64,000 bases of DNA from the NCBI RefSeq assembly GCF_000004075.3, contig NC_026660.2, forward strand, positions 17,317,837-17,381,836, in the 5' to 3' direction. Below are positions 25,301-38,310 of the stretch, piece after piece. Source of the stretch: Cucumis sativus (Eukaryota; Streptophyta; Magnoliopsida; Cucurbitales; Cucurbitaceae). Below the pieces are notes generated by a model. That model was given only the letters and a program-made list of their open reading frames with translations. It was not told the origin of the DNA and did no database searches. The number at the start of each line of letters is the position of its first letter. Positions within the stretch are counted from its first letter, which is position 1. The position numbers and the translations under genes are program-made.

Positions 25301-27572
25301 TTTCATCTTTCATTCAACTTCTATTCACAAATTTTTTATTTTATGTATTTTTAATAGAACTCCAGAGATCATTTAGTTGATAAGTCATATTAGTTTGTGT
25401 TTGTAAATCTATTTTAGCTTAGATAGAAAATAGTAAATACTAACATCGCTGGAATGAGGAAGCAGATAGGTAGGAAAAAGTAATCACAACAACGAAACAA
25501 ATATAGAGTTTTTCAATATGTAGTACAATAGACGATAATTTGTTACAATTAGTCGTAAACACCATTGTTAGGCCAAATCTCTCGTTCCTCCAACCATGGA
25601 TTTCTCATCCTACCACAAGTGAAGCTTTCTCCACGACGATTGCAGGAACCAGAACCAGAAGACAGCAAACTAAACTTCCCTTGATGCCAAAATTGAGACA
25701 GATGCTGTCAACCATTGGTGTGACTCTTAATCCATGTCCTACACTCATTTCGATTTAACTTCTGAAACCCATGCCAACTCAGGTTCCTTACCATGTCTTT
25801 GAATCAATTCTAATTCTTGCCCTTTACGTAAAATGGCTAGTTTGAACTTCTTGATTATGCACTAGGAATATCTATTCTTGGGCCTCTGAAATCTGACCTT
25901 GAAGGGATATATATATATGATCTGATTGATTTTATTTCCAAAACAATCTACTCTAGCCATTTTAAATTGAAGTAACACCTAGATTTATTTGGTATGGTAT
26001 AAAAAGTTTCCAATAACGTTTTTAAAAACCAAACAGAAATTTTTAGAACTAAAACCGTAATTTTCAAATTTTATTACTTTTATGGAGTTTATGAAAAGAA
26101 TATATAAATTTCGATATTTAATGACAAAAAATAAATCATTTTCCAAACTTAACTTTTAATTATTACAATCATAGGCATAAGTTTTAAAATTTAGATAATA
26201 CTATTGTTTGAACTTCAGAAAATGTAATTTATTGATGAGAGTTTTATAATTCAGTAACTATGATCTGAAAAAGAAGAAGAAGAAAATGAAAGTTGAACTT
26301 AAATTTAGAAAAGAGTAGAAGGTAGATTTACCTCAGCTGATTAACAGTTATGCTAATTCTAAACCCTAATACAAAGAGAGCATAAACGAAACCTCTGAAC
26401 TGACAGTAAATCTAGATTGTTAATGGTGATTAGTAGAGGGTCAAATTCTTTAATTACATACAGCTGATTAGAGATAAAAGTTCAAAGATTAGGCATGTCA
26501 TAATTAATGTCTCTTCACCTTTATATATATGTATGTGAGAGAGAAATAATATTATATTTAGACAATAAATATTGTGAGTAATAAATTTGACGATATATGT
26601 GGGGCAAGAAGTAGAAGGAAAGGACATGACCTTAATTTTGTCACCTACTTACACAAAAGTAGCACCTCCGCCCCTTATATTACTCCATATACTTTACCAA
26701 CGTTTATTTTTTCCTTTTTCCTCAGCATTTTTGCATTTAAAGGCAGTCCGTGGTTACATTTTTTTTTAAAGTTCAATGAGTGAACTTGATGATCAGAAGG
26801 ATTCAAATCTTTTTGATCTTGTAGTTGCATATCTCGAATAATTGAATTCTATATTAAAAAAATAAAATCTACTTATACAACTACATTAATAGTAAATTAG
26901 GCCCAAAATTAAATTTAACTTAAAAAATAAATCTTCAAACTTATATAAATACTAAAATTTTGATCATCAAACTTACATGATAGATTTAAAAAATGGTCAC
27001 AATTTTAGCACAAATGGTAGAGGGTTTTGATGTTTAGTATTGAAAAGAAAGGATAAAATCATAATAACCAGAATGATTATCGTTTAGGGATAATTTTTGT
27101 AAATTTGTGTACAAGCTAAGTTTTGAAGAGTTAAGTAAATATAAAAGTGAAATGGATGGCACATTTGATTGGAATTAGGAATAAATTAATGAAGGCGTAA
27201 GAAGGGGGAAGGGGCGTTGTTCCGAAGAGAGTGTAGTATGAGCCAAAATTGTGAGTGAATTGGGAAGGGTGGTAAGGTAAAGTCTAAAATCGTGGGCGTT
27301 GCCCATTCCATGGGAGTAGTTGGATGAAATTTAATGGCAAAAAACATGGGTGACTTAAAAAAGTCACCAACTTTCCAAAATTTTCAGTATCTCATTCAAT
27401 ATCCATTGGACCCCACTAAGCAAAAATTTAAAATTATCGGTGTTTTTTTTTTATAAAAAAAATTGTTATAAAATGGGCTTCTCCCCTAGCTTCCATCACC
27501 ATTGTCATTTCCATTTGTTTCAGTATATAATATAAAGAAGTAGAAAAAGAAAGAGAAGAAAAGGAAGGGAAA
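22387..27572. other. Intergenic region upstream of the plantacyanin
   Basis: No supported gene. A stretch at about 23040-23900 has the moderate-complexity look of an old LTR or other repeat, but no second copy or polymerase domain is present in the window. A slightly GC-richer patch at 25540-25760 has a 72-codon open frame without recognisable motif. The last 300 bp should hold the plantacyanin promoter. TATATAATATAA at about 27524-27535 is TATA-like but lies only about 40 bp from the ATG. Confidence 0.5.
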
Positions 27573-29279
27573 ATGGGAATTAAGGTGGGTGAGGGAAGAG
27601 GCAGTGCAATCGGAAGAGCCGTCGCTGTTGCCGCCGTTATAGGGTTAGTTATGATGTCTCAGTTGGAAAGCGTGGAGGCAGCCGTTTACGATGTCGGGGG
27701 CTCCGGTGGATGGACCTTTAACACCGAAAGTTGGCCCAAAGGAAAACGTTTTCGTGCCGGTGATATTCTCCGTAAGTCCACTCCTCCCTCCATTTTTATT
27801 TCTTAAAAGATTTAGGGAAAAAGAGTTTTATTCTTAGGATGTGTTAGAGTTTAACATTTTCTACTTTTCTTCCTCGGTTGAATTGAGTTGCGAGTTCACA
27901 AAAGAAAAAAATGACCTAATCTAACTCAAATTATATATTTTTTAAAGTTTGGTTATTTAGATGGATTCATTTGTGAACTTTTAATATTTTTCTTATAGAA
28001 TTGATATGATATTTTTTTTATAAAATTTTTATATTTTATATTTGAATTTAATAAAATTTTAGTTATTAATCATATGATTTAGAAATTTAGAAATTTACGA
28101 ATTTAAGATTAAAATAAAACAATAAGCTATGACCTTGATAACAACCTGAAGTTGTCAATTAAATTTTAACTCAAATTCTGAAGTTATCAAATCAACCTAA
28201 TTACTTATGTATGTATTTACCAACATCTAAGAAATATGTGTTTCCAATACCATTAAATAGAAAGAAAAAAAATGTATTGGGCATTTCTCAGTATAGTTTC
28301 TAATGTGAGATCCATACTTTAATTTTCGTGTTTCTTTTCTTTAATAATTAAAATTAAATTGTTACATTTTTCTATTTTGATTTTGATTTTGTCGGTAGTT
28401 TTTACTGTTGAATTATTTCGAAAAATTGTTATAAAATATTTACCTTCCCTAGAAAATTCGAAGGGTAATTTTCGTGATTTTGTAAATAGTTTACCTATTT
28501 TTTCTATTTTTGAAAAAACTTTTTAATTATTTTATTTTCATTTAATTTCTAATCGAACAATTAGTTTAGATGGGATTGTCAATATTAATTTTTATTAATT
28601 AACTGTAAAAGTATTAAATTAATTTATTCAATATTTTTAAACTTTTATACTTTAAAATTTTATTAAAATAAAGTTTTAATGTGTATACAAATTTTTCTTC
28701 ACTATCAAAACTAAGTAAAAGGAATTCACATTGTCTGATTATAAATTCAACAAAAACCCTCTTGTCAAATTAAATTAAATTCAAAACTAACCAAACATGC
28801 TAATTTTTATTTATAAATATAGTCAAAATATAGCTCAACTTTATTTATTATCTACTAATAATAATCAGTAACATATTTGATTTTTTCCTTAGTAAAAAAC
28901 ACAAAATTTAGAATATTTGTAAATAAATTTAACATTTAAAACTATTTTTCAAAATAAAGAACACTACCAAATCAAAATTAAACTCGGAAGGGTTGGTTAG
29001 TAACGTAATTGATGGAGGAAAATGGTATTTAAATTATTTTGTGGAAACATAAATATATAGTGGGTAAATTTGTTTGCAGGGTTCAATTACAACCCATTAG
29101 TGCATAACGTGGTGGTGGTGAACCAAGGTGGGTTCTCCACCTGCAACACTCCGGCGGGTGCCAAAGTGTACAAGTCCGGCAGTGATCAGATCAAATTACC
29201 CAAAGGACAAAGCTATTTCATCTGCAACTTCCCCGGCCACTGTCAGTCCGGCATGAAGATCGCCGTCAATGCTCTCTAA
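27573..29279 (+). CDS. Plantacyanin (basic blue copper protein, cucumber basic protein family)
   Basis: Two exons, 27573-27771 and 29080-29279, GT-AG phase-1 intron, 132 residues. Residues 1-36 form a secretory signal (hydrophobic A-V-A-V-A-A-V-I-G-L core, cleavage after S-V-E-A). The mature 96-residue cupredoxin has the exact length of cucumber basic protein. All type-1 copper ligands are present in mature numbering: His39, Cys79, His84 and Met89. The Cys52-Cys85 disulfide pair is also present. Plantacyanins are small extracellular blue copper proteins, linked to pollen-tube guidance and wall or redox signalling rather than photosynthesis. There is no GPI-anchor tail, so it should be soluble. 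Oddity: the split codon at the junction reads CGG (Arg31), where I remember Leu in the cucumber protein. Other remembered differences are at mature positions 4, 37, 38, 62 and 65. Confidence 0.95.
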
Positions 29280-32200
29280 TCTATAATAGTTTCACCCTTT
29301 TTTTTGATATGTTTATTTACTGCTTTTAAAATAAAAAGTTATTGTATGTGTTGTCCTTTATTTACATAACTATATACTATATTATGGTGGGAGTCTTTCC
29401 TTTTTCTTTTTCTTTACTTTTTTCTCTTTTTTCTAGTTGAAATGTCATTTACTTTTTTCCAAACTTATATAACTCATTTCATCATACCAATGCTTCCCAA
29501 CTGTCGTTTTCTTTATTTGCTCCTTCGTATAACATTTTCCTCTTTTTTTTTTTTTTTTCCTTTCATTTACTACTATTTAATTTGTATGTTTAACTAAAAT
29601 TCACATTTTGAATACTTATCAATACCACCGTGGTCCGTGGGTTTGGTTTAAACAAGGTGTAAATATATATACTCGTTTAGGCCGTACGTGTGAAAAACGG
29701 TCTAGTTTGAGTTGATTCCAATCGTAAATGGGCAATGTGTCTGTGGTTATTGGTGTTTACTCATCTAATTTTTACAAAAAAAAAATTATGATTGTGATTG
29801 AACATGTTTATTTTAAATTATTAATTCAAAGGTGAAATGAAAATTACAACTATTTTTTTTTATTGGCAACACTAATCACGACCAAACAAAATAAATCGGT
29901 AAAAGTATAAGTATCTTAAATGCTATTGACTTCACTGCAATAATCAGTAGATTGATAGAACAAAGATAAGAGGTTATAAAATTGTTAAAACGACTAGAAT
30001 CCCTATTAATAGTTACATCTGTAAATCAGTATCTTCTTATTTCAAAGTAAAAAGGAAAGAAAATGAGAAAAAAAATATATTTTTACCAAATATATGTGGG
30101 TCACACGGTATATTCAAGTGCAATTGGATTGAGCTTGATTTTCACCAGCTCAATAAGATTACAAGATTTCATTACGGGTGGTACAGTAGACCCCATTTTT
30201 AATTACGATTACAGATGGACATATAAACAAAAGCTAAAGTAATCTGATGGGATCCACAAACTGAATTGAGATTGATTTATACTCGTTCCTCCATTGTAAA
30301 TGTGGCCTTAGTCCATTCACTTTTGTTTTTATTTTTATTTCTTCTTATTTTTGCTTTTTTAGTACAACAACGGTAGGATGCGAAATGAAATACCTTCGAC
30401 CTCTAGGTATAGCAATCATGTCAATATCATCGAATCAAGTTCGTTTTGATTTATTTTAGCTTTTCTTCCTATAAAATGTTCATACACATACAACTTTAAT
30501 TTATTTTGATCTATATATTACTTTTAAATGAAGGTTTTATTTAAATATTGTAAATGAAAGGAATATTTAGAGATTTATTGTAGTTTTAAAAATATTTATT
30601 ATAATATTGTAGTTTTTAATAGTTTTTAAAAGGATTTTGCCTTCTCCCTCCAATGGCTTGGGTTAAACTCAAGACATTGAATTGCCCTTCTCTCTTCAAA
30701 GTTTTATTATAATTCAATTAACATTGATTGCTTGAATGTATTATATCATATAGAATACATTAAACATTAAAATATAATTAACATAAAATCACTTTTAATC
30801 TTCTCCATTTTTCACTTTCATTTTGGATGATCTTTTTATCAAACATTTTTTCTTCAATAAACTCATTATAATGATACCAATTGTAATACATATCTTTTTT
30901 ATATATATATATTTTTCAAAATGATGTATTTTTATACTTTGGAAAATTAAATTTGTTGAATTTTGTTATATGTAATTCTTTTATTGACTTCATATTTTTA
31001 TATTAATTTAGTAAGTTAAAAAAGTCACGTGCAATGCACGTGTTCAAAGACCAATAAAATTTATGATAAAGTTATTAGTATAATCATCTAAGATAGCGAT
31101 GTGTCATGATTTAATTAGTTACAATAATTAAGGATTGAGTAATTGATGAGTAATTGTTTCATAATTATGTTTTTGATTTTTCTTTATAATTTTAAGTTTT
31201 CGAGCCCAATTACACATATCTCAACTAAACTATGAAATAACTTGGTTGAGTTAAATGTTTTGACAATGATTTTTTTTTTCAACTCAATAATGTTTTGACA
31301 GTGATTTTTCTTTTTAAATACCATGAGTTAAAAGACATTCTCACTTAATATTTTTTCTTGAACAAAGTCAATATTTTTTCTTGAACAAAGTCGATATTTT
31401 TTCTATAGTTTAGATGAAATTACTTTTGTAAGAATTTCAGAAAAATAATATTTCAAATGCCTTTCTTTGTTTGTTTAATAACAGTAATTATATAAGGGAG
31501 GATTAAACAAAGAAGTATTGTTCAAAAAAATTGAATGAGTTTGATGTGTTTGTATGAAATTCATGATTTTTCTTTACCGAGATTTCGATTGTCATTCATA
31601 AATTTTGGTTGAGATTTTTGACAAATTTATGATATTTGATTAAAATTTTGGTCAGAATTTATGATTTTCAATTAGAAGAAATGTATTTTCGTTTGTGCTC
31701 ACCCATAAAAAATTGAAAGGGCCAAATTTTATCATTTTCTTGAAGATTAATGTATAGTATTAAATAAATCTTAATAATGGAAAACTCAAACCTCAATAAA
31801 TGAAAGAGCATTTCTTTCCTATAAAAACTATTGAATTAAGGTATTAATTAGCTTTCATTATTTTCATCTTGTTATTCATTAATTAAACATTTTACAAAAT
31901 TATTGTTCTTTTAAAATAATGATTGAAAATTGTATTTTTATTAAAAATAAATAATCATGACACCAACGGTTAAACTAGACTGTTTATTTAAGCCCATCAA
32001 TAAAAGGTGATTATCTTTTTTTTTCTCTTCAAGAAAGTAAAATTTGAATATAGAATTCTTGTTTATATATCATTTATACTATGCTGGATTAGATTGATAT
32101 AGTTAGATATAGGTAGGGCAATTTCTATTTCAACTCTATATATTATAGAAAAGTTAGCATTCATTTCATGATTAGTTTACCATAGAAAAAAATGTAAAAT

Positions 32201-33117
32201 ATTCATAATTTCGGAATTACATTGATTCTTAAACTAATAGTAAATAAATCAATTTAAAATTTAAATATGTATATATTTGTTTATAATTTCATCTCATTTT
32301 AATTCGTTTTTAAAAGTAAATTATTTTTTAAAAAGATTTTTTGCTTATCCAAATCTAAACAATTGATTTAGTTATTAAATCTAAACAAGTTTTTCATGTT
32401 TATTATGGATAAGAAAGATGATGAAAAAGAAGACAAAAGTTGAATATTTAAAAGTGGATGTTGGAGAAGTTTTTTTAAAATATTTGGTTGATTTGTTATA
32501 TTTATAAAAATGAAGGATAAAAATGTATTATTAAAAGCTAAAAAGAAATAGGAAAATGCAGTTGACATTATTTTGGTTGCAATGATAATGTGGGAGGTTT
32601 ATATTTTGTACCAACATCTGTTGTATTAACTATTAAACAAAACTCCTTTTGTAAACACTAAATTGAAAAAATAATAAAAAGAAAAAAAAAAAGAGTAAAG
32701 ATGTGATTTATCGGAAACAAAAAGAAAAATGACCATCCAATTTTGAGGAAAAGGGATTTTGTTTTTCTTGTTTTACTTGTATTCCGTTGCAATATTTTTT
32801 TTATTTTTTTTTGAAGACTAGCAATTAAATTAAAAACAAACTATCCCACACCCTCTTCTCACCCATAACTTTATTAAGAACTAAAACTAAATCAAACCAT
32901 TTTCTCTTTCCTTTCCTTTCTCAAACCGTACCAGATTCCACCGCCGTCCTTCTCCGCCGCCCCCCGCCGCCATCTCAACTCTGCTCCAGCCTTCAACTCC
33001 TACCTCCCCCTTGACCTCTCCCTTTTCTCTCCCCGCCTGGGTATGCCGATCAACACGTCGCTCTTCAACCCCCTCAACCATTCTCTCCTCCTCCGCCCCT
33101 AGTTTCACAAATTTATA
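29280..33117. other. Intergenic region between plantacyanin and PP2C
   Basis: Plantacyanin 3' UTR followed by AT-rich DNA with no supported gene. Contains the CACGTGCA palindrome at 31026-31042 and a short tandem duplication of TATTTTTTCTTGAACAAAGTC near 31351-31400. The final 230 bp (about 32885-33117) are pyrimidine-rich, as expected for the 5' leader of the PP2C gene. An in-frame TAG at 33100 precedes its ATG. Confidence 0.55.
31026..31042. promoter_or_regulatory. Perfect palindrome CACGTGCA-A-TGCACGTG (double G-box core)
   Basis: Two 8-bp arms around a single A, each containing a CACGTG core, the binding site type of plant bHLH and bZIP factors. It lies about 2 kb upstream of the PP2C leader and 1.7 kb downstream of plantacyanin. 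It could instead be a terminal hairpin of an old transposon. Regulatory function is inference only. Confidence 0.35.
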
Positions 33118-36100
33118 ATGTCCTCCAGGGATTCTAACGTCCTCTTCAGTGGTGGCGGTATCAGGTCTTTGAATCTTACTTTTTCTCCCTCTTCGCCACA
33201 CCTCTTCATATTTTTGCATAAATTCAATGCTTTTTTCTCCTAATTTTGACCTTTTCTCTCCTCCCCTTCTTTATTCACTTACTTTTCATTAAAGTGTTTT
33301 TTGTGGGGTTCTACCTTTGGATTGGTCTTTTTAAGCTTCTTACAGGTTGTACTCTTGATCCTTGTGGCATTCCATATCTGGATGGAGACATCTAGTTACA
33401 GATTTTTTTCATTTTCATTTTTTTTATAATAATTTTGTCTTGCTTTTCGAGGAAGTTGTATTTTTAGGAAAATTCTTCCAGTGGGTTCTCTAATTAATAG
33501 AATGTACAATGAAACTTAAGGATCTTTTGTTTGGCCATTTCTTTGTATAGTCTACTTTGATGTTAATTGTGGTCCAGATTACCTGCCCATCGCATGAATG
33601 GCGGTGGACCTGAGTTTTTGGTTTCCCTACCTGCTTTTGGAATAAGATTCCTTTCTACACTTTTTTTTTAAGAACTTGAAGCAATCAATGTGCAATAGCT
33701 CAGTTCTTAAAGGTGGCCATAGGGCCCATTATCTTCTGGGGTGTGATTTGAGTTGCCCTCATGGATGGATTTTTCAGTCATGAATCATTTAATTCTTTAC
33801 GAACACAATCATCCTTAGTTTTATGCTTTTGATGGATTTTTTGTGAAGCAATACTTGGTGCATGATATCGTATTCAGTAATTGTATTTTTCATGCAGAGT
33901 TGAAATCTAGCAGCCATGATGCATATTAAGTCATTAAAAGCATAACGAGGGACATAATGATATTTGTTAAAATAACTTCTTATTTTGGTGGTCTTATTAC
34001 AATGTGAAGTTCGGGAAGCAGTGAAACTTGCACATCTAATATTTTTCTCTTCTGTCCTTTTAGTTTTCTGAATGAAAATCACACTGGAAAGTTCAGCTAT
34101 GGATATTCTAGTTTCAAGGGCAAAAGAGCTTCGATGGAGGACTTCTATGAAACAAGAATTTCTGAAGTTGATGGGCAGATGGTCGCTTTTTTTGGTGTTT
34201 TTGATGGTAGGACCTAGTATTTGTTCGCAATTTTATGTCATTTTATTTGTGAGATTGAATCAGAGGGATGATTTACCTCTGAGTGGTTCAAAAAATTGTT
34301 TCTATATTTAAGTCACTTACTGCATCTAATTCATCCGTTTCATTTAAAAACTATCCTTATAAGAGTCCTGAGTTGTCTAGTTTGATGCATGAATGCTTGC
34401 TTTTCCCCTAATTTCATGGATGCTGCAATGTTACGTAGGTCATGGAGGTTCCAGAACAGCTGAATACCTTAAGCGCAATCTTTTCAAGAACCTAAGTAGC
34501 CATCCAAATTTTATCAAAGACACAAAGACTGCTATTAGTAAGAAGTTATAATGTTATAATGTATTCATTTATATGATGTCACGTTTTCCTTTTATCTTTG
34601 TTAGTGGAGCGTAAACCATAAAAATGACTTGTTCTGCAGTTGAGGTCTTTAAGCAGACCGATGCCGATTATATCAACGAAGAGAAGGGGCAGCAGAAAGA
34701 TGCTGGGTCAACTGCATCAACTGCTGTCCTGTTCGGGGATCGTCTCCTTGTTGCAAATGTTGGAGATTCCAGAGTAGTTGCATCTAGAGCTGGTTCAGGT
34801 TGCATTTTTTTTTTTTTCTGATACTTGATCTTAAAAAAACATGAAATGGTTTGTTAAGTATTTTAGGTTAAAATGTTATTTTGGTGCAAGCTCTTTGAAA
34901 TTTGTATAGTTTTAGTCCTTGTACTTCCAATTGTTCAATTTTAGTCCTTGTGCTTTCAGTAAATCTTAAATTTAAACCCTCCCCACTGCTAGTTTATAGT
35001 TGATTTTTTGAAAACTTTTATTCTCTATTAGCATATTTTCTGTAAATTTGGAAAACATATTCACATATGTATGAAAATTGTTATTATTTAATTAATTTTG
35101 ATTAAAAAAAAAAGTTTAAGATTTACTGGAAGTACATGGACTAAAATTAGATAATTGAAAGTACAATGACTAAAAGTGAACCAAAATGGTAGTTTAACCA
35201 TTCTTATTTGATTAAGTATTGAAAATGAAGAATTGCTGTAATCAATGGATATGTGGCAATGGCTATTTAGTTGTAAGATATATTATTCATTTTTTGCAGC
35301 TATTCCCCTCTCTATTGATCACAAACCTGATAGGTCAGATGAGCGCCAACGGATTGAACAAGCTGGAGGATTCATTCTTTGGGCAGGTAAAATACACTTA
35401 CTTTTCAATTGCCACCCTGTGCACCTGACTCAATTGTTTAATTCTGTTTAAATGATACGGTATTCACTAGAAAATAATCTTAATGAATAAAGTTTAGGTA
35501 TATTTTTATTTTATATATATATATATATATGAATATATAAAGAACAAAGATCACAGTATCCACACTTATGATTTTGGATAATATAATTAGACATAAACAA
35601 ATTTTTTCCATTAGTATTTCCATCTTAATCCACTATTACTATTTACATAACAATCTTTATTAAAGTATGAAATGAAAACATCTAATTTGATGTGAAATTT
35701 GACCCAGGAACTTGGCGGGTTGGTGGTATTCTAGCAGTTTCACGTGCCTTCGGAGATAAGCTACTCAAACCGTATGTTGTTGCTGATCCCGAAATTAAGG
35801 TTTGGAAGCTATCTTTTGCATATGAACGTAGTATGTATTTATTTGGTCTAGCACAATAAATCAACAGCACAAGTTGACTATGTTCATATTATTTGTACTT
35901 GCATATGTTCTCCATCAAATGTTAATGACATTTATCACGAAGATTTTGCGAAGTGCTAAGATCCTTGAGTTTAGCTTAGAGGCCATTGTTTCAAAATTTC
36001 TTTTGGTGGCCGCTTATGTAGTTTCAAATGGGTTTGCATCTTGGTGTAACCATTGTAGCCCTAACCATGTATTTTGTATATCATCTGTTTCCTTCTGCTC

Positions 36101-37136
36101 TTATAATAGCTTGTGAAAATGTGGAAAAGAGCATTGCTTTTGCCGTTCTTACCTGCTTCCTTGACTCTGATTTTCACTCATCTGAATAGGAAGAAGAACT
36201 CGAAGGCGTAGATTTTATTATTATTGCAAGCGATGGACTTTGGAATGTCATATCAAACGAGGTGATTGTTTATTCAAATTACATTGACTTTCTCTATCTT
36301 GTTCTATTAGAGATTAATTATTCGTTTATTTAATCTTTTAAACAAAAGAAGTTCTTTTCTGATTTTGACATCTTAAAATGTGCTAATGCCAACTTGGAGA
36401 TCTTGAAAAGATAAAAAAAGGGACTATCTGGGAATACTTCTCTTGGTTTGGAAGGATTCAAGTCATTTGGCCTTTCTACATTATAGGGCAGTTGACTGAA
36501 AGGAGAGTCAGAGACAGCCTTTCTTCCTTGTCATTTTCTTACAAACCAACTATTCCACAAGCATATAACGAGAAAAATGATAAAATAGTGCATAAACTAT
36601 ACAAGAAAATCCATAGGATCATTGAAAATGGCTAAGATTTCCATTAACTTGTTCTTAGTTTTCAGAGTATATGCTGAGTTTTCTAGTTGTGAAATTCATG
36701 CTTGTCAAAAGGTAGAGTCATCTACTATTTCTAGTTTCAGTAGACAATTGATCAAGTTATGGAACATTTTAAAGAACTTTTTGAATCTAAATGCTCGAAT
36801 TGGCGACCACTTTGTGGGATTAGTTATCGGATGCATCACTGTGTTAAAGCAATATTTACATTCAAACGTTTCTGAGGTAAAAACTTCAGGTTTCTTAAGC
36901 TCATTCTACCCTCTAGTGGCAATTGGTTCTAAACGAAGTGGGATTCACACACAAAGCTCAAATCAAACTTTATAGTCTATGTTTCATTTCCCTTTTGGGC
37001 TTTGCAGGAAGCTGTGGCATTGGTACAACACAATCAAGATGCAGAAATGGCATCAAGACAACTAATCCAAGAAGCTTTTTCTCGAGGGAGTACCGACAAC
37101 ATTACATGCGTCATTGTACGTTTTGGTTTGTCGTAA
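33118..37136 (+). CDS. PP2C-type Ser/Thr protein phosphatase (AT1G43900/PP2C11-like)
   Basis: Eight exons: 33118-33164, 34064-34206, 34439-34537, 34640-34798, 35300-35386, 35708-35799, 36190-36261 and 37008-37136. All introns are GT-AG and the product is 275 residues. PP2C signature motifs are in order: M-E-D-F-Y-E (40-45, metal ligand Asp42), F-F-G-V-F-D-G-H-G-G (58-67, Asp63), D-A-G-S-T-A-S-T-A (117-125), N-V-G-D-S-R (136-141), [15 protein letters not shown] (181-195), A-S-D-G-L-W-N (222-228) and T-D-N-I-T-C (262-267). The catalytic core is complete. The enzyme should be a Mg/Mn-dependent Ser/Thr phosphatase; S-S-F-K-G-K-R and the D-E-R-Q-R-I-E block place it with small plant PP2Cs like PP2C11 and PP2C59, not the ABA co-receptors. 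An in-frame stop upstream supports the ATG used. An extra upstream coding exon, as in longer relatives, cannot be excluded. Intron 4 carries a MITE-like insertion. Confidence 0.92.
34866..35199. mobile_element. MITE-like element in PP2C intron 4, long terminal inverted repeats
   Basis: The ends GGTTAAAATGTTATTTTGGT and, as reverse complement of the right side, GGTTAAACTACCATTTTGGT match. The inner arms align for about 85 bp, including TTTTAGTCCTTGTACTTCCA on the left. There is no coding capacity. At 334 bp it fits a non-autonomous DNA element of the widespread plant type with GTCCTTGTACTT/GGACTAAAAT arms. It sits inside the intron without disturbing the splice sites. Confidence 0.7.
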
Positions 37137-38310
37137 TGCGATAGAATCCAATGAAACTTGTATTAATCAGCAAATGCAGTTCTTTCTCATGGAATGTCAT
37201 TACTAACTACAGTTACTGGTCTTAACGAGATCTTGCATTGATCCTCAAAGATTAGCGGATTTGTTTGTTTGTATCAAGTCAAATTCATAACGTGCACTGC
37301 GCTTGCTCGATTTGTAGATTACTTAATACATATGTTCCAACTTTTGCTTGCAAATGTCGTTTCAATGGGGTTCCTCAAATAATAACAACCAGGCTAACTT
37401 CATGTTATTTTTATTTGAAAAATTACCCAATTTTCTCAACTCAACAAAAAGTGGCCTTTTTGCTTATGTCAGCACCTTGTGAAGCTACGTGTTTGCCCCC
37501 AAGTTCACTACATGTGTACAAGGGCCACTTGATACATGCCTACTCGATGCTCGATGCTCGACATGCGTTTCTTGCTCCACCAGTTAATTGAAAAAAGTAA
37601 TATATTTTAAAGTTATTTGATATACACTTTACTCAATGCACAATGCTAGCTTGCTTGCTACTCGATTCTCGATTTCCTAATTAATAATTGAATTACTTAA
37701 ACCAAAAGATCACTGTTTTTCTCTAATACCATTTCCTATCTTCGTTTAGAAAATTCTAGTGCTCTAGCTCTATTCTCCTCCACTCTTATTCATTATTTTC
37801 TTGTGATTCATCATACTTCTTTGACGTCTTCGATACTTGCAGAAGGTAACATTCACTTTGAAGCACACGTGTTAGTAGTTGCTCAATACTCGATACTTGA
37901 TTTTTCCTGTCCCATTTGTCGTTTCAAAAATAGAATCGTACTCACATGGTTCTATTTCCTTCCTAATCAATACGAAGAACTAGTGCTTAATGTTAATGTT
38001 TACGAACACCGACCATTGTAGCAAACATCATTGTCGAGTATATGATGTCGTGTAATGAATATACAATTGTCAAGTACCATGTTTAGGTATCATGTTTAGT
38101 GTGTTGTGATGAACATTGAGTATCAAGTATGTCAAGTGTGAATAGCTAGCAAGTAAGACAAGGAGCGAGAAGCAAGGATTTAAAAGTGGTTAATTATCTT
38201 TGTTTTCATTTTGTTTCCTATGAAGCATGGTTAGTCAATTCAAAATTGTTGTGAATGATTGATTTCGTGGCCAAGCCACCCGTTTTTCTTCCCACATCAT
38301 ACTGACCAAA
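37137..38310. other. PP2C 3' flank and repeat-like DNA
   Basis: Begins with the PP2C 3' UTR. From about 37540 to 38170 it is rich in short phrases such as CTCGATGCTCGA, CTCGATACTTGA and GTCAAGTAC. This repetitive sequence may be the flank of the DUF1985-containing element to the right. No supported gene. Confidence 0.45.

Noticed and set aside
25540-25758. 72-codon frame in a slightly GC-richer patch
   Set aside because: No recognisable motif, no splice context and no convincing continuation; left inside the intergenic entry.
27524-27535. TATATAATATAA as plantacyanin TATA box
   Set aside because: Only about 40 bp from the ATG, which would leave a leader of about 10 nt; noted but not called.
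36622-36975. 117-codon plus-strand frame
   Set aside because: It lies inside PP2C intron 7, bounded by well-supported exons, and has no family similarity.
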